NCBI RefSeq assembly: GCF_000485595.1
Contig: NW_014577161.1
Coordinates: forward strand, 577,419-598,463
Origin: Priapulus caudatus
Taxonomy: Eukaryota; Priapulida; Priapulimorpha; Priapulimorphida; Priapulidae
DNA: 21,045 bases
Direction: 5' to 3'
Under the pieces are notes generated by a model that searched no databases, was not told the origin of the DNA, and was given only the letters and a program-made list of their open reading frames with translations. Made by a program: the position numbers and the translations under genes. Below, piece after piece: positions 7,780 to 17,386 of this stretch (position 1 is its first letter; every line of letters begins with the position of its first letter).

Positions 7780-9342
7780 ATGGCGTTAACGGATCACTCA
7801 TCGGTCAAAGACTGCTTGCAATCTCTCGGAAACGCCTCCGAAATACCCGAAGCCGTACGAAGACACCGAGCTTCGCTGAATCCGGAACCGGGACAGATCC
7901 GGGTGTATCACGGCAGGGCGCACGATTCGGACCGGCGGCGGGCGGCCGATCTGACGCACGGCGTCAGCACCAACTTCTCCATCATGGCGTCCGAGCTCGT
8001 CACGCCGGCGCCCGCGACGCTGATGCAAGCCCAGCTCGACGAGAGGCGAGAGCGCATGTACGCCAGCCACCGGCAGGCGCCGCTCGGCAGGTCGCGCCAC
8101 CAAGCGCCCGACGCTCCGTGCTACGACACGTCGGACGCGACCGTCTTCGGCAGCCCGCAGCGCATCAAGGACGACGCGGGCGTGATAGTGAACCCCGCTA
8201 AGTCGCCGCGGCAGGTCGACGCCGAGTACGAGCAGGGTCGCGAGCTGTACCGACTGACGCACCGCAACTTCGGCGTCGGCGAGTCGGTCGACCGCAAGTA
8301 CGACTGGAGCGCCGTGCGAGCGACGACATTCGGCATAGCGACGCCGCACGACAACGCCGGCCGGAACGTGCGACAGACGCTGCAGTGGAACGACGACGCC
8401 GACGGCAACATCATATCGAAGCGGCTCGACGAGTTTCGCGAGCGCACGCAGCCACAGCTCGCGCGCGTCTACTCGCCGCTCAAGGACACGCTGAAGGTCG
8501 GTGACGAGCAGGCGTTCGGCGTGCGCTGCCGCCGCGACCAGTACGACGCCGGCGACCTGATCCACGCGCGCGCCGCTCCCGCTTGCCAGCGCAACACCGA
8601 CAAACAGCGCGGCATGCTGGCGGCGATTCGGCAGCAGCTGAAGAAGGCCAACTACCACAACTTTCCGACTCTCGCGCACGCGTTCGGACGCTGTCCGCGC
8701 GATGGCGCCACCGACGCGATCGACGCCGACGGGCTGCGCAAGATGTGCGAGCGCTTCAACCTGACGCTGAGCGACGAAATGTTGCGTCTGCTGATGCAGT
8801 GGTGCGACACGAACGCCGACGGTCGCATCGACTACAACGAGTTCGCGAACTTTCTCAACTGGAAGGACATGCTACCGTCGTCGGATCTCGCGGAGACGAA
8901 CGAGCGCATTCCGACGCTGCAGAAGCAGATCGACAAAGCCATCGAGGACTATCGCACGTCGTCGTCGGACATCGCCGCCGTCGCCGGCGCCGTCGATACG
9001 TCCGGCTACCGGAAGTACGGCGTTCCAACGATCCGGTCCGACTTACCGGTTCCGAACGCGAAAAAGATTTCCGACACGAAGAACTACGGCGAAGAGCCGG
9101 ATGCGTCCGGATTGCTAAACCCCAACATGTTATCCAGCTACGGGCTGATGCCTCGCGATGTGTTCACGCCACGACCCAAGGAAGCCATTCGGCAAGTGTT
9201 CACAAATCTGACGAAGATGTCTCAGGAGGTCTTCGAAGAACTGTGGGGAAAGGCAACTGCGAAGCATCCTAGTGGACTTGTCAGTATCGAGTCCTTCCGT
9301 CAAGCTCTCGAGGAGAACGAGGAATGTAATCAAAGCAAATAA
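7780..9342 (+). CDS. EFHB: EF-hand domain family member B (EFHB / CFAP21)
   Basis: The product is 520 aa. The first ATG lies in a strong initiation context (gacgccATGg). Family hallmarks run in order: an N-terminal ELVTPAP...LDERRERMY...APLGRS segment (about residues 72-107), a central EQGRELYRLTHRNFGVGE...DRKYDWS segment, FRERTQPQL, then QRGMLAAIRQQLKKANYHNF, and two EF-hands. The first EF-hand (about 298-330) has a degenerate loop unlikely to bind calcium. The second is canonical, with loop residues Asp343, Asn345, Asp347, Arg349, Asp351 and Glu354, followed by FANFLNWKD. In other animals EFHB is a microtubule inner protein of the B-tubule of ciliary and flagellar doublets, and it has also been linked to store-operated calcium entry. 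No signal peptide or membrane segment is seen. Third codon positions are strongly G/C, unlike the AT-rich flanks. The whole frame is one exon, whereas vertebrate EFHB genes have many exons; vertebrate proteins are also longer at the N-terminus. It could be an intron-poor gene, a retrocopy, or the main exon of a longer gene. Confidence 0.88.
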   Translation: MALTDHSSVKDCLQSLGNASEIPEAVRRHRASLNPEPGQIRVYHGRAHDSDRRRAADLTHGVSTNFSIMASELVTPAPATLMQAQLDERRERMYASHRQAPLGRSRHQAPDAPCYDTSDATVFGSPQRIKDDAGVIVNPAKSPRQVDAEYEQGRELYRLTHRNFGVGESVDRKYDWSAVRATTFGIATPHDNAGRNVRQTLQWNDDADGNIISKRLDEFRERTQPQLARVYSPLKDTLKVGDEQAFGVRCRRDQYDAGDLIHARAAPACQRNTDKQRGMLAAIRQQLKKANYHNFPTLAHAFGRCPRDGATDAIDADGLRKMCERFNLTLSDEMLRLLMQWCDTNADGRIDYNEFANFLNWKDMLPSSDLAETNERIPTLQKQIDKAIEDYRTSSSDIAAVAGAVDTSGYRKYGVPTIRSDLPVPNAKKISDTKNYGEEPDASGLLNPNMLSSYGLMPRDVFTPRPKEAIRQVFTNLTKMSQEVFEELWGKATAKHPSGLVSIESFRQALEENEECNQSK

Positions 9343-9343
9343 A
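9338..9343 (+). promoter_or_regulatory. Poly(A) signal overlapping the EFHB stop codon
   Basis: AATAAA overlaps the TAA stop (9340-9342). Further AATAAA hexamers lie downstream at about 9482 and 9512. If the first were used, the 3'UTR would be only about 10-30 nt, so the downstream signals are more likely to serve the gene. Confidence 0.4.
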
Positions 9344-9655
9344 CGTATATTCACACAGAACTTCCTAATGGCATACAACTTTCCTATGGCAATTTGTAAA
9401 TATAAAATCGTGAAAACATGGCCATCTACGCTTCCATTATATACTCGAAACGCTTGCGTGTAAAGAATATTTTTTGTTATGAATAAATTTTATACTAAAT
9501 GCGTGTAACAAAATAAATTGGGGTAATTTTAAGACGATGAATGATCTTTTCATTAATGTTGTTATCTCAGATTTTCCGTGTGATTTAAATACTAAAGTAG
9601 GATTTACATTAATAACATCAACCGTTATAATGTAATTAAATCAACGCAAACATTA

Positions 9656-9770
9656 ACACACGCGCACGCACGCACACACGAGCACGCAGGCACACACGCT
9701 CACGCATGCACACACGCGCACGCATGCACACACGCGCACGCATGCACGAATGCGCACGCAAAACACACAC
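9656..9770. repeat. CACGCA/CACACG microsatellite-like array
   Basis: An imperfect array of cacgca, cacaca and catgca steps, with a 16-bp sub-unit (gcacgcatgcacacac) repeated near 9700-9735. Alternating purine-pyrimidine of this type is Z-DNA-prone. Apparent reading frames here (His-Thr and Cys-Val repeats) are artefacts. Confidence 0.8.
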
Positions 9771-9835
9771 TCATATATTATATTCATGTTATCGACATAA
9801 TATAGTATGCGCAAAATTCGATCGCCCGCCGCCAT

Positions 9836-9838
<3 letters not shown>

Positions 9839-9918
<80 letters not shown>
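9839..9918. repeat. (TG)n microsatellite, block 1
   Basis: About 40 TG units with a single C interruption near 9894. It is directly followed by the first copy of an 81-bp segment. Long Cys-Val or Thr-His open frames across it are not genes. Confidence 0.95.
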
Positions 9919-9996
9919 AGTAAATGACATCACGAGGGAAAACATCAACCATACCACGGTGTTGACCTTCACCGAAGACCTGCCCGGTGTTCCACT

Positions 9997-10036
<40 letters not shown>

Positions 10037-10141
10037 CGTGCGTGCGTGTGTGTGTGTGTGTAGTAAATGACATCACGAGGGAAAACATCAACCATACCAC
10101 GGTGTTGACCTTCACCGAAGACCTGCCCGGTGTTCCACTCA
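9918..10141. repeat. Identical 81-bp segment duplicated around (TG)n (143-bp period)
   Basis: Copy 1 (9918-9998) and copy 2 (10061-10141) are identical by eye; both begin tagtaaatgacatcacg and end ggtgttccactca. Each follows a (TG)n run; the second run (9999-10062) includes a GTGC sub-array. Identity across 81 bp next to variable TG runs points to a recent unequal exchange or slippage. The segment is open in at least one frame on both strands. In the plus frame it reads VNDITRENINHTTVL and extends past copy 2 to a stop at 10198-10200. I do not recognise this protein, and chance is a fair explanation. Confidence 0.9.
9999..10062. repeat. (TG)n microsatellite, block 2
   Basis: TG units with a central run of four tgcg steps (10031-10047), lying between the two identical 81-bp copies. 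Confidence 0.95.
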
Positions 10142-10617
10142 CGGAAAAAGACGACGCAGCTTCTACAATTTTATTTGCTGGAATTACGTACAATGCCTGA
10201 AATCGGTTAATGCGCAGGCTAACACAGCATGCGTGAGTATATGCACGAGTATGCTGGCAATGTCTGGTATCTGCATCTGAATCAGCATGTATCAGCACTT
10301 GGTCACAGTCTATCAACGTAGCCGTGTAGTTGGGAAGTTGGGAGTCTCATTTACGTTTAGGTGATAACTCTATGGTACTACCCCCAAGCCGACCTCTTTG
10401 CTGACATTGAGAGTGATCTCTAGACTACCCGAATGTTTTACGTCCTTGTTGGTTCTTTTATGGCGCCCCATTACTGAAGATGGAATGGCCCATACTTATT
10501 ATGTAAAAGAAAACTATAACGAAAATCGCAAATAAACACATTGAACATCTATATAAATGAACAGATGGTAGTGGCTCTCTCTCTACTAAGTACAGCTGCT
10601 TCTCAACAACCATTGTA

Positions 10618-10700
10618 AAGCTAGAACCTGCGACCGGGAGTCGCTGCCTATTTAATCAGCAGCACAGCAGTTCGCAGGGTCTCCGTGGCAGGGCGTACAA
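10618..10700 (-). mobile_element. Possible tRNA-derived SINE remnant (class II tRNA-like)
   Basis: Read on the minus strand, the block has an anticodon-arm-like ctgc(t)gattaaata(g)gcag, a 5-bp variable-arm hairpin gcgac-tcccg-gtcgc, and then aggttctagc, which resembles the B box GGTTCGAAYC. The D arm/A box is poorly preserved. A long variable arm suggests a Leu/Ser-type ancestor. It is not a functional tRNA. This call rests on motif reading only. Confidence 0.35.
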
Positions 10701-11085
10701 CCAAGCTCCGTGATTAGGGAATGCCACTTCGAGGCTTTTAATCTATGATTCATGATTTGTTATAATGAATTAAATTTATTACATTTATATTTTAAAATAT
10801 TTATTGATTTACATTTATTTGATTAGATTTATATTTATTATATATTTATATACGTATAAATTTATTATTATTATTGATCATTTATGCTTAATTTTTAATA
10901 AATGAAAAACAGTTTGAAATAAAAATAATTCTGAGATGGAAATGGGGTTGAAATGAAAATTAATGTGTTAAAATGAGTTAAAAAATAGCCAACAACTGGT
11001 GAAAAAGTCCGTAACCATCTGGACCACCATACTCGAGTGAGCGACAGGCTGGCTATTCCAGCATATAATATCTCTAGACAGCATG

Positions 11086-11180
11086 TATATAGGTGTAGAC
11101 CGGTAGCGGTCACACTATGAGTGCCTGGCCCTGGGAAGCTTCGATCTCCTCGTAGTACCACGCTGTGCGCATGTATATAA
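11086..11180 (+). mobile_element. Possible tRNA-derived SINE head
   Basis: The plus strand reads ccggtagcggtcaca (A-box-like), then about 25 nt later agcttcgatctcc (B-box-like, compare GGTTCGATCCC), followed by tcgtagtaccacgctgtg, a tail style seen in tRNA-derived SINEs. No poly(A) or target duplication was found. The assignment is tentative. Confidence 0.35.
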
Positions 11181-11797
11181 ATATATTTTAGCATCGCTAG
11201 CACGCACCCGTAGTTAAGCATTACCTGGACGTTGAAGCAAGGATTTTAAACAGTCTTTCAGACGGTTCTCGTATTTTTCCGACCACTACAATACTTACTG
11301 GTATTGCTTGCATAACACCAAGACAAGTATCTAAAGTAAAGCTAACATGTCTTAGAATAATCGTACATCGTTAGATTTTCATTTTCATTTCATTTTCACC
11401 CAAAATATACAACGATTGAAATCTGTTTGTTCACATAGTGTTGACACGATTACTGTCCCTGCACTTTGACATGGAAACTTGAATTAAGCAATGGAGAGGT
11501 TGTACCAGTCTATAACCACTACGTCACTCAATTAGATGCGACTTTGTCTGGTGGTTTTCGATTCCAAACGAATTGTTGCTATATACGAAAGAATGTTGCT
11601 GTATTGTTTGCTATTTTATATACCACAACAGCATGAACGCATATTGGAGTAATCAATAACATGTTCGCTATTAGGTGAGACTATATTTCGTTATATCTTG
11701 CTCAGTTGTGCACTGTTATTTATGAAATAATTCCTTTAATTCCTAATGAAATGTACTATATAAACGTAGAAGTCGAGGTGTAAACGCCTTGAGGCAA

Positions 11798-12003
<206 letters not shown>

Positions 12004-12261
12004 CACATGTGCATGTGGGGTGGACGTGCGTGTGTGCTGATGTGCGTGTGGTTAGCGGCGAATAAGACAACATGAAGACAGTTGACCGATTACATGTTGC
12101 GGACGTACCGTTTATTCCTCAGTTTATTCTCTGGACGACGGCACACGTAGTAGATGTGCACACGTAGTATAGATGTGCAGAACGCTCGCAACTGTATATT
12201 GTTCTAACTAATCCCCTTGACAGATTTAATGTGTGACATTTACGACGCTCACCTCAAATGT

Positions 12262-12956
12262 AGCGTTGCTTGATTCACTGAATTATACACGCATTACGTA
12301 ATTCACTGTTTTTACCACATCCTCCGTGATTCATTGATCTCAACATATGCTGACCTATCTTTAAACGCCCTGCATGATACACAGATTTATACACAACCTA
12401 CGCTATTCACTGATTTCTACACACACTGCGTGACACACTGATTGCTTTACACGCTCCGTAATTCACTCATCTATACACACCGTGTGTGGTACACTTATTT
12501 CTACCCACGCTCCGTAATTCACTCATCTATACACACCGTGTGTGGTACACTTATTTCTACCCACGCTCCGTAATTCACTCATCTATACACACCGTGTGTG
12601 GTACACTTATTTCTACCCACGCACCGTGATTCACTCATCTATACACACCGTGTGTAGTAGGGGGCCTACACTCATTTCTACACACGCTCCGTAACTCATT
12701 CATCTATATACACCGTGTGTGATACACTTATTTCTACACACGCACCGTAATTCACTCATCTATATACGCTCTGCGTGATTCCCTTCTCCATATCCTGCGT
12801 GACTCACTGACCTATACACACTCTGCCTGATACACTTACTTCTACACACCCTGACTGATTCACCGACCTCTACACACTCTGCCTGATTCACTTACTTTTG
12901 CACACCCTGTCTGATTCATTGACCTCTACACACTCTGCCTGATACACTTACTTCTA
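12262..12956. repeat. Minisatellite of about 28 bp with 56-bp higher-order units
   Basis: The basic unit is (c)tccgt(a/g)attcactcatctatacacac, roughly 28-30 bp, repeated about 24 times with strong divergence at both ends. In the middle a 56-bp dimer is repeated almost without change: acgctccgta occurs at 12451, 12507 and 12563, and its variant at 12619. The central homogeneity with diverged edges is the usual pattern of unequal exchange. No coding capacity is visible. Confidence 0.88.
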
Positions 12957-13955
12957 TACTACTAAAAAAACGAACTTTGTCTATGCATTCCGCCATTTAT
13001 TGATTTCGAACCCCAACACTTGCCACGCTGTTAGTTTATCACCCTGAGGGTGGCCTAAGCACATTTAAAAGTATACACTAAAAACTAATATCTCAAAGCA
13101 AGTAAAATATTAAAAGTATGATATAAAACAATGGCGGTTGTATTCGTAACGCGCAATGTATGTTGGGATTCTGCATTTCATGTTCTGCGATAGCGCGCGT
13201 GTACGTGCACTGGCAGTGCGTTACGCCAGAAATGCCGGTAGGTTTCGGCTTCTATTCGCCTTTGATCTCAGGCGTTAGCTGGTGTTTCTCGGTTGCCAGC
13301 GAGTCAGTTGTACATTTAATTTACATACAATTACAATTACAATTTACATACAATTAATTTGAGAGTGCTGGTAAAGCAATGTCAACTGCGTGTATACTGT
13401 GTACATTGTTTACTGTATAAGTACTGTATACACAGTTAATATACGCAGTTAATATAATGTAAGTACTCATTAGAACGGGGTGTTTTTTACTGTCATTTTC
13501 AGGCATTCAGCAGGTGAAGTATAGATAGAAGGTGCATTAAGTGTAACGTTCATAAGGTTTTTCGATATATCAATGACGGCAATTACATTAAATCTTACAA
13601 ATCAATGACATTTATGATTTTAGATGAATTTCGGGTACAGTCTCCCCTTCAGTCTAAAATGCCCTCATCAAAACAAAAGGCAGTGGTCACTTCTTCTTAA
13701 AAGGGTAGGGGTGGGTGGGGGGCATAGAAATAATATAGATAAACGAAATAATGATGAAATAATATGAACGATGAAATCTATGGTGTGGGTACAGTGCGGA
13801 GGTCAGTGTAGGGGCAGGGGTGAAATGGGTACATAGCTGCTGCCTGCGGCACTTAATTTACCTGACATTTCACCACAGGGACAACTCCTACATTTCGCCT
13901 AATAAGTAGTACGCCATATGTGCACTCAAAATATTTGCACATTAACATACATATG
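12957..13955. other. Intergenic region left of the Gypsy LTR, no gene seen
   Basis: A 65-codon frame at 13160-13357 shows no family features. Local repeats include acaatta at 13325-13350 and a tgtatac/gtatacac inverted motif at 13390-13435. A gt-rich g-run lies at 13705-13722. A stretch at 13130-13190 containing aatggcgg and ttgggattctgc looks promoter-like, but I see no gene behind it. Confidence 0.35.
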
Positions 13956-14115
13956 TGTAACGTTCTCTATTTACTGTGCTGGATACAACATAAGCAGGAA
14001 GAGATGGATATGCAATTAACGTGACTACATGGTGTAGCGTATATTCTCGTGGTCCTACTGTACTCACACCTGGTCGCAGAGAACACAAACACCAGACACA
14101 TCACTGAACGTGACA
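13956..14115 (-). repeat. 3' LTR of Gypsy element A (160 bp)
   Basis: The ends form a short inverted repeat: tgtaacgttc at 13956-13965 and gaacgtgaca at 14106-14115, which on the minus strand gives TG...CA termini with one mismatch. A polypurine tract abuts the 14115 side, exactly where the plus-strand primer should lie. The flanking 5 bp on the outer side are atatg (13951-13955); the matching target duplicate is lost with the 5' end. Confidence 0.8.
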
Positions 14116-14126
14116 TCCCCTTCCTT
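14116..14126 (-). other. Polypurine tract of element A
   Basis: The minus strand reads aaggaagggga immediately before the LTR terminus, the usual RNase H-resistant primer for plus-strand DNA synthesis. Confidence 0.75.
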
Positions 14127-14521
14127 GTAGATAGTTCCATGGGGTACTTAAGATACATGTACTAATTACTACACCAAACAGATCAATTATAAAATCTTTA
14201 ACTCTTGAGGTTCAAACAGTGTGATAACTGAAAACAAACAAATCTGGCTTTGACGATTAAACGATTTGTCAAAACTAACCAACTTTACTAATCAATGCTA
14301 ATCGAGGTAATTACTCAATTACCGAATACTCGATTACTCTGTCACTCAAACTGTAACGCATTTAACCAGACTTGATCGGATTACTCAATGATAATATGAA
14401 CCTTGGTAAACACACTAAACTGTAACACAAATACATATTGTTCAGTCTCCATAGTTAATCTTTAAAGTCTTCTGAACACACCACACACAGTTGTGAACAA
14501 AGTCTTAGCTTTCTGTCAATT
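14127..14521 (-). other. 3' untranslated region of element A
   Basis: This is non-coding sequence between the last stop codon of the element and the polypurine tract. It contains repeated ttactcaatta/cgattactc motifs (about 14300-14390). No envelope-like frame is seen. Confidence 0.6.
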
Positions 14522-14752
14522 TCACAGGTTGAGTTTCACGACAGGTTTTCGAACTCTGGTTGACCTGCGAGTTTCTTGCTGATCTAGGACAACCTTCGGG
14601 GATGCTGTGTGCACTGGAGTATTGTCTGGTCTGACATCTGCAGATCTGGGTTTCACAGTATTGTCCAAATTGACTGTGGGTGCATGGGAGTTATCAGACT
14701 TATCTGAATTTTCAAAATTCACATTCAAATTCAAACTCACCCCTGGGTGCAA
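14522..14752 (-). pseudogene. Element A: C-terminal tail of pol (frame-shifted)
   Basis: It lies in a different frame from the preceding pol fragment and overlaps it at 14712-14752. The sequence is Asn/Asp/Ser-rich and ends RRSTRVRKPVVKLNL, like the basic R-R-S-x-R-x-R-x-P tail that closes many metazoan Gypsy polyproteins. The true start is not the ATG here; it is the continuation of integrase after a frame change. Confidence 0.7.
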
Positions 14753-15290
14753 CGGGCATGATTGGCACTAAGTTTCCCTCATTTTTGATGGTTGAATCAT
14801 GTGCATCTGATTCTGGTAAATCTGACAATTCAGGAGTGACCAAGAGTCTCTTGAAAAAAGAACTGTTTCTGGTCACGCATCGTCCTTCACCGTTGGCAGT
14901 GATCATGCTACCATTCTTGGGCACAATTGTCAGTGAAGTGGTCTCATATAGGGTGTTTCCTTTGGTCATGTTGAACGGGCGCTTGACCAAGACTTGGTCA
15001 CCAACTTTCAGGTCGCTGGGTTTGACATAGCGTTTATTGTCCGCATGCACTTTCATTTTCCCCTTTTTCTGGGAGTCGCGCTGGCGCACTATTACTGCGA
15101 CTGGGTCCGTTTCATGTACTTGTGGCAGTTTGCTGCAGACTGCTCGCTTGAAGAACAAGGTTGCCGGTGCAACTCCGGTTGTGTCATGAGGAGAGGTTCT
15201 ATAGTCTCTTAACCACAATTGTAGGTCTTTCTTCCAATTGGTTCCACGAGCTTTTGACACCCTGACATGTTTCTTGAATAATCCTACCAT
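14712..15290 (-). pseudogene. Element A: integrase C-terminal part with GPY/F-like module
   Basis: This continues the integrase right after the catalytic Glu found at the end of the 15284-17386 frame. It includes LWLRDYRTSPHDTTG and PATLFF (the end of the catalytic core in Gypsy integrases), then LKVGDQVLVKR and TIVPKNGSMITA, matching the GPY/F module. The frame change lies at 15284-15290. A second frame change follows near 14712-14752. Confidence 0.85.
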
Positions 15291-17386
15291 TCTTCCACTT
15301 CACCGTTGGCGCGAGGCCAAAGCAGTGTGATTTTGCGGTGCTCAAATCCGACGGTCTCAGAAAATTTCGCAAACTCGTGGCTATCAAACGGTGGACCATT
15401 ATCGGATTTGACTGTTTCTGGTGTACCGAACGTGGAGAAGATTCGGTCGAGCTTCGGAATCACACACTGAGCAGCAGTGGAGCGGATTGGCTCGATAAAT
15501 GGAAATCGTGAGTATTCATCAACGAGAAGAAGTACATTTTCTTCTTCAGCATTGGCAAAATCTACACTTATCTTCTCGAATAGGCCTTCTGGTAGCGGTG
15601 ACATTTGCAGCGGTTCATGTGTTACCATGGGTGTCGCAATTTGGCATGGTAAACAAGATCTGACTTTCTGCTCAACCAGTCTGTCCAAAAGCGGGAACCA
15701 CACTTTCTCTCGCAATAGGCCCTTGGTTTTAGCAATACCGAGGTGTCCTTCATGTGCGATGTTCACAGTTCTTTCCTGAAGGCTAGTCGGTACTATGATG
15801 CGGTTCAATTTCAAGACAAGGGTATCGGTACACGTTAGCTCACCTTTAACGTTTTCAAGTCTTGAGAGTTCAGATAGTGACACATTTGGCAGAGGTTTGT
15901 GCCAATTACCAGACTTCATGGCTCCCATTGTGGCCTGAAGCAGTGGGTCTTGCATGGTTGTTAGCTCGATCTCAGACAAAGTCATTGCCTTGGGGACAGC
16001 GTTCTGCGCGACATAGGCAACATACTTGTCTGCAGTTTGCTCGTCATCAATGTCCAATACACTTGGGGCAGATATGGGATGATGCGATGCTGGATTGTTT
16101 GGTCCTGGTCGGTATTCTACAGTAAAGCGATAGTGCTGTAGGTCCATCAACCAACGTTCGATCCTGGCTGACGGGTTTGACACCGGGTTGTTGAACAGGG
16201 AGACCAACGGTTGATGGTCAGTGACGATCTTAAACTCCTTTCCATAGCGGTATAGGTGAAACCTCTTGATCGACCAGTATATTGATAGTGCTTCTCGATC
16301 TATCTGCGGATAACGCGATTCTGTCTCCGATAGTGGATGACTGGCGTAATGTAGCGGATTTGTCTCATCGGTTTTCTGATTCGTCTGGGTTAAGACTGAA
16401 CCTAGTCCTACTGGGCTACCGTCCGCAAACAACGTAGTGGGTTTCTCTGGGTCAAAGTAGCTTAGCGTGGTCTTTTCAGACAATGCAGCTTGTAGCTTTT
16501 CTAGCGCGGATTGTTCTTCCTTTCCCCAGGTCCAGGGAACGTCCTTGCATGTCAGACGACGTACCGGTTTCGTTATGATCGCAAAGTCTTTGATGAATCG
16601 CGAGCAGAATGAAGCGGAACTCAACAGACTCTTGACTTCAGTTACACTAGTCGGTGGCGTGATTGCTTTCAAGTCTGCGACCTTCTTTGGGTCCGGTGAC
16701 ATTCCTTTAGCGCTGAATTGATGTCCAAAGAACAACATTGTCGGAACACGGAATTCACATTTGGGAACATTGATTGTCAGATTCGACTCGGTCAGACGTT
16801 GTAGCACACGTTTCAGACGCGTATCGTGTTGCTCGGTGTCAACACTTCCAACGTAGATGTCGTGACTAATGTTACTAACGCCCGGAATTCCCTTGGTCAC
16901 GTCACTAACGATGTTTTGAAATATCTCGACAAAGCATGACATCCCGAAGTTGAGACGCTTGTAACGCCACAACCCTACATGTGTTGAGAACGTGGTCAGG
17001 TTTCGGGAGTCAGGGTGTAAGAGAACCTGATGGTAACCATGCTTCAGATCTAACTTGCTGAACACTTTGCAGCCATTTAAGTCTGCAGCGATATCGTCGA
17101 TGGTCGGTATGATGTGACGTTCGCGGATGATCGCACGATTCACAGAACGCATGTCTACACATATCCTGATTTCGTCAGGTTTCTTTGGTTTTGGAACAAC
17201 CACTATCGGGGAAATCCAAGGTGTTGGTCCTTCTGAACGCTCAATGATATCAGATTCCTCGAGTTCATTCAACTTTCCCTCGACGCGTTGACGGACATGA
17301 AATAGAATGCGACGGTGTGGTTGGGCTACTGGAACGACGCTGGGGTCTACATGGACTTTAACCGGTTCACCCTTATAGGCACCCAT
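15284..17386 (-). pseudogene. Element A: reverse transcriptase, RNase H and integrase core
   Basis: The frame has 700 codons. RT: VVVPKPKKPDEIRICVDMR (about 62-80), FSKLDLKHGYHQ with catalytic Asp113, and the active-site loop SNISHDIYVG, where the expected Asp-Asp pair is His175-Asp176. RNase H: Asp322 (FADGSPVGLGSVL), Glu365 (DREAL), Asp390 (VTDHQPL). Integrase: HHCC zinc finger His545, His548, Cys578, Cys581, then the catalytic triad Asp609, Asp662 (KSDNGPPF) and Glu696 (ANGEVE). The frame is preceded by the protease frame (overlap 17347-17386) and followed by the integrase C-terminus, both in other frames. The first ATG is not a genuine start. The HD in place of DD and the breaks make it a dead copy. 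Confidence 0.93.

Larger units (their letters stand above)
10142..11797. other. Intergenic region, no gene seen
   Basis: There is no convincing coding frame. It contains two possible tRNA-derived SINE remnants (separate entries), a very AT-rich block of attta/ttata steps at about 10745-10890, and otherwise unique-looking AT-rich sequence. Confidence 0.4.

Noticed and set aside
7798-8679. 293-codon open frame antisense to EFHB
   Set aside because: It is produced by the G/C-rich third positions of EFHB; its Arg/Val/Ala-rich sequence shows no family features.
8583-9272. 229-codon frame overlapping EFHB in another plus frame
   Set aside because: Arg/His-rich out-of-frame translation of EFHB, a composition artefact.
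9653-10316. Thr-His and Cys-Val repeat open frames
   Set aside because: Direct translations of (TG)n/(CA)n microsatellites.
12262-12956. CRISPR-like array of 28-bp repeats
   Set aside because: Head-to-tail repeats without unique spacers; a minisatellite.
13160-13357. 65-codon open frame
   Set aside because: No homology features or gene context; length within chance expectation.
14127-14521. Envelope-like gene in element A
   Set aside because: No open frame with signal peptide or membrane segment between the pol end and the polypurine tract.
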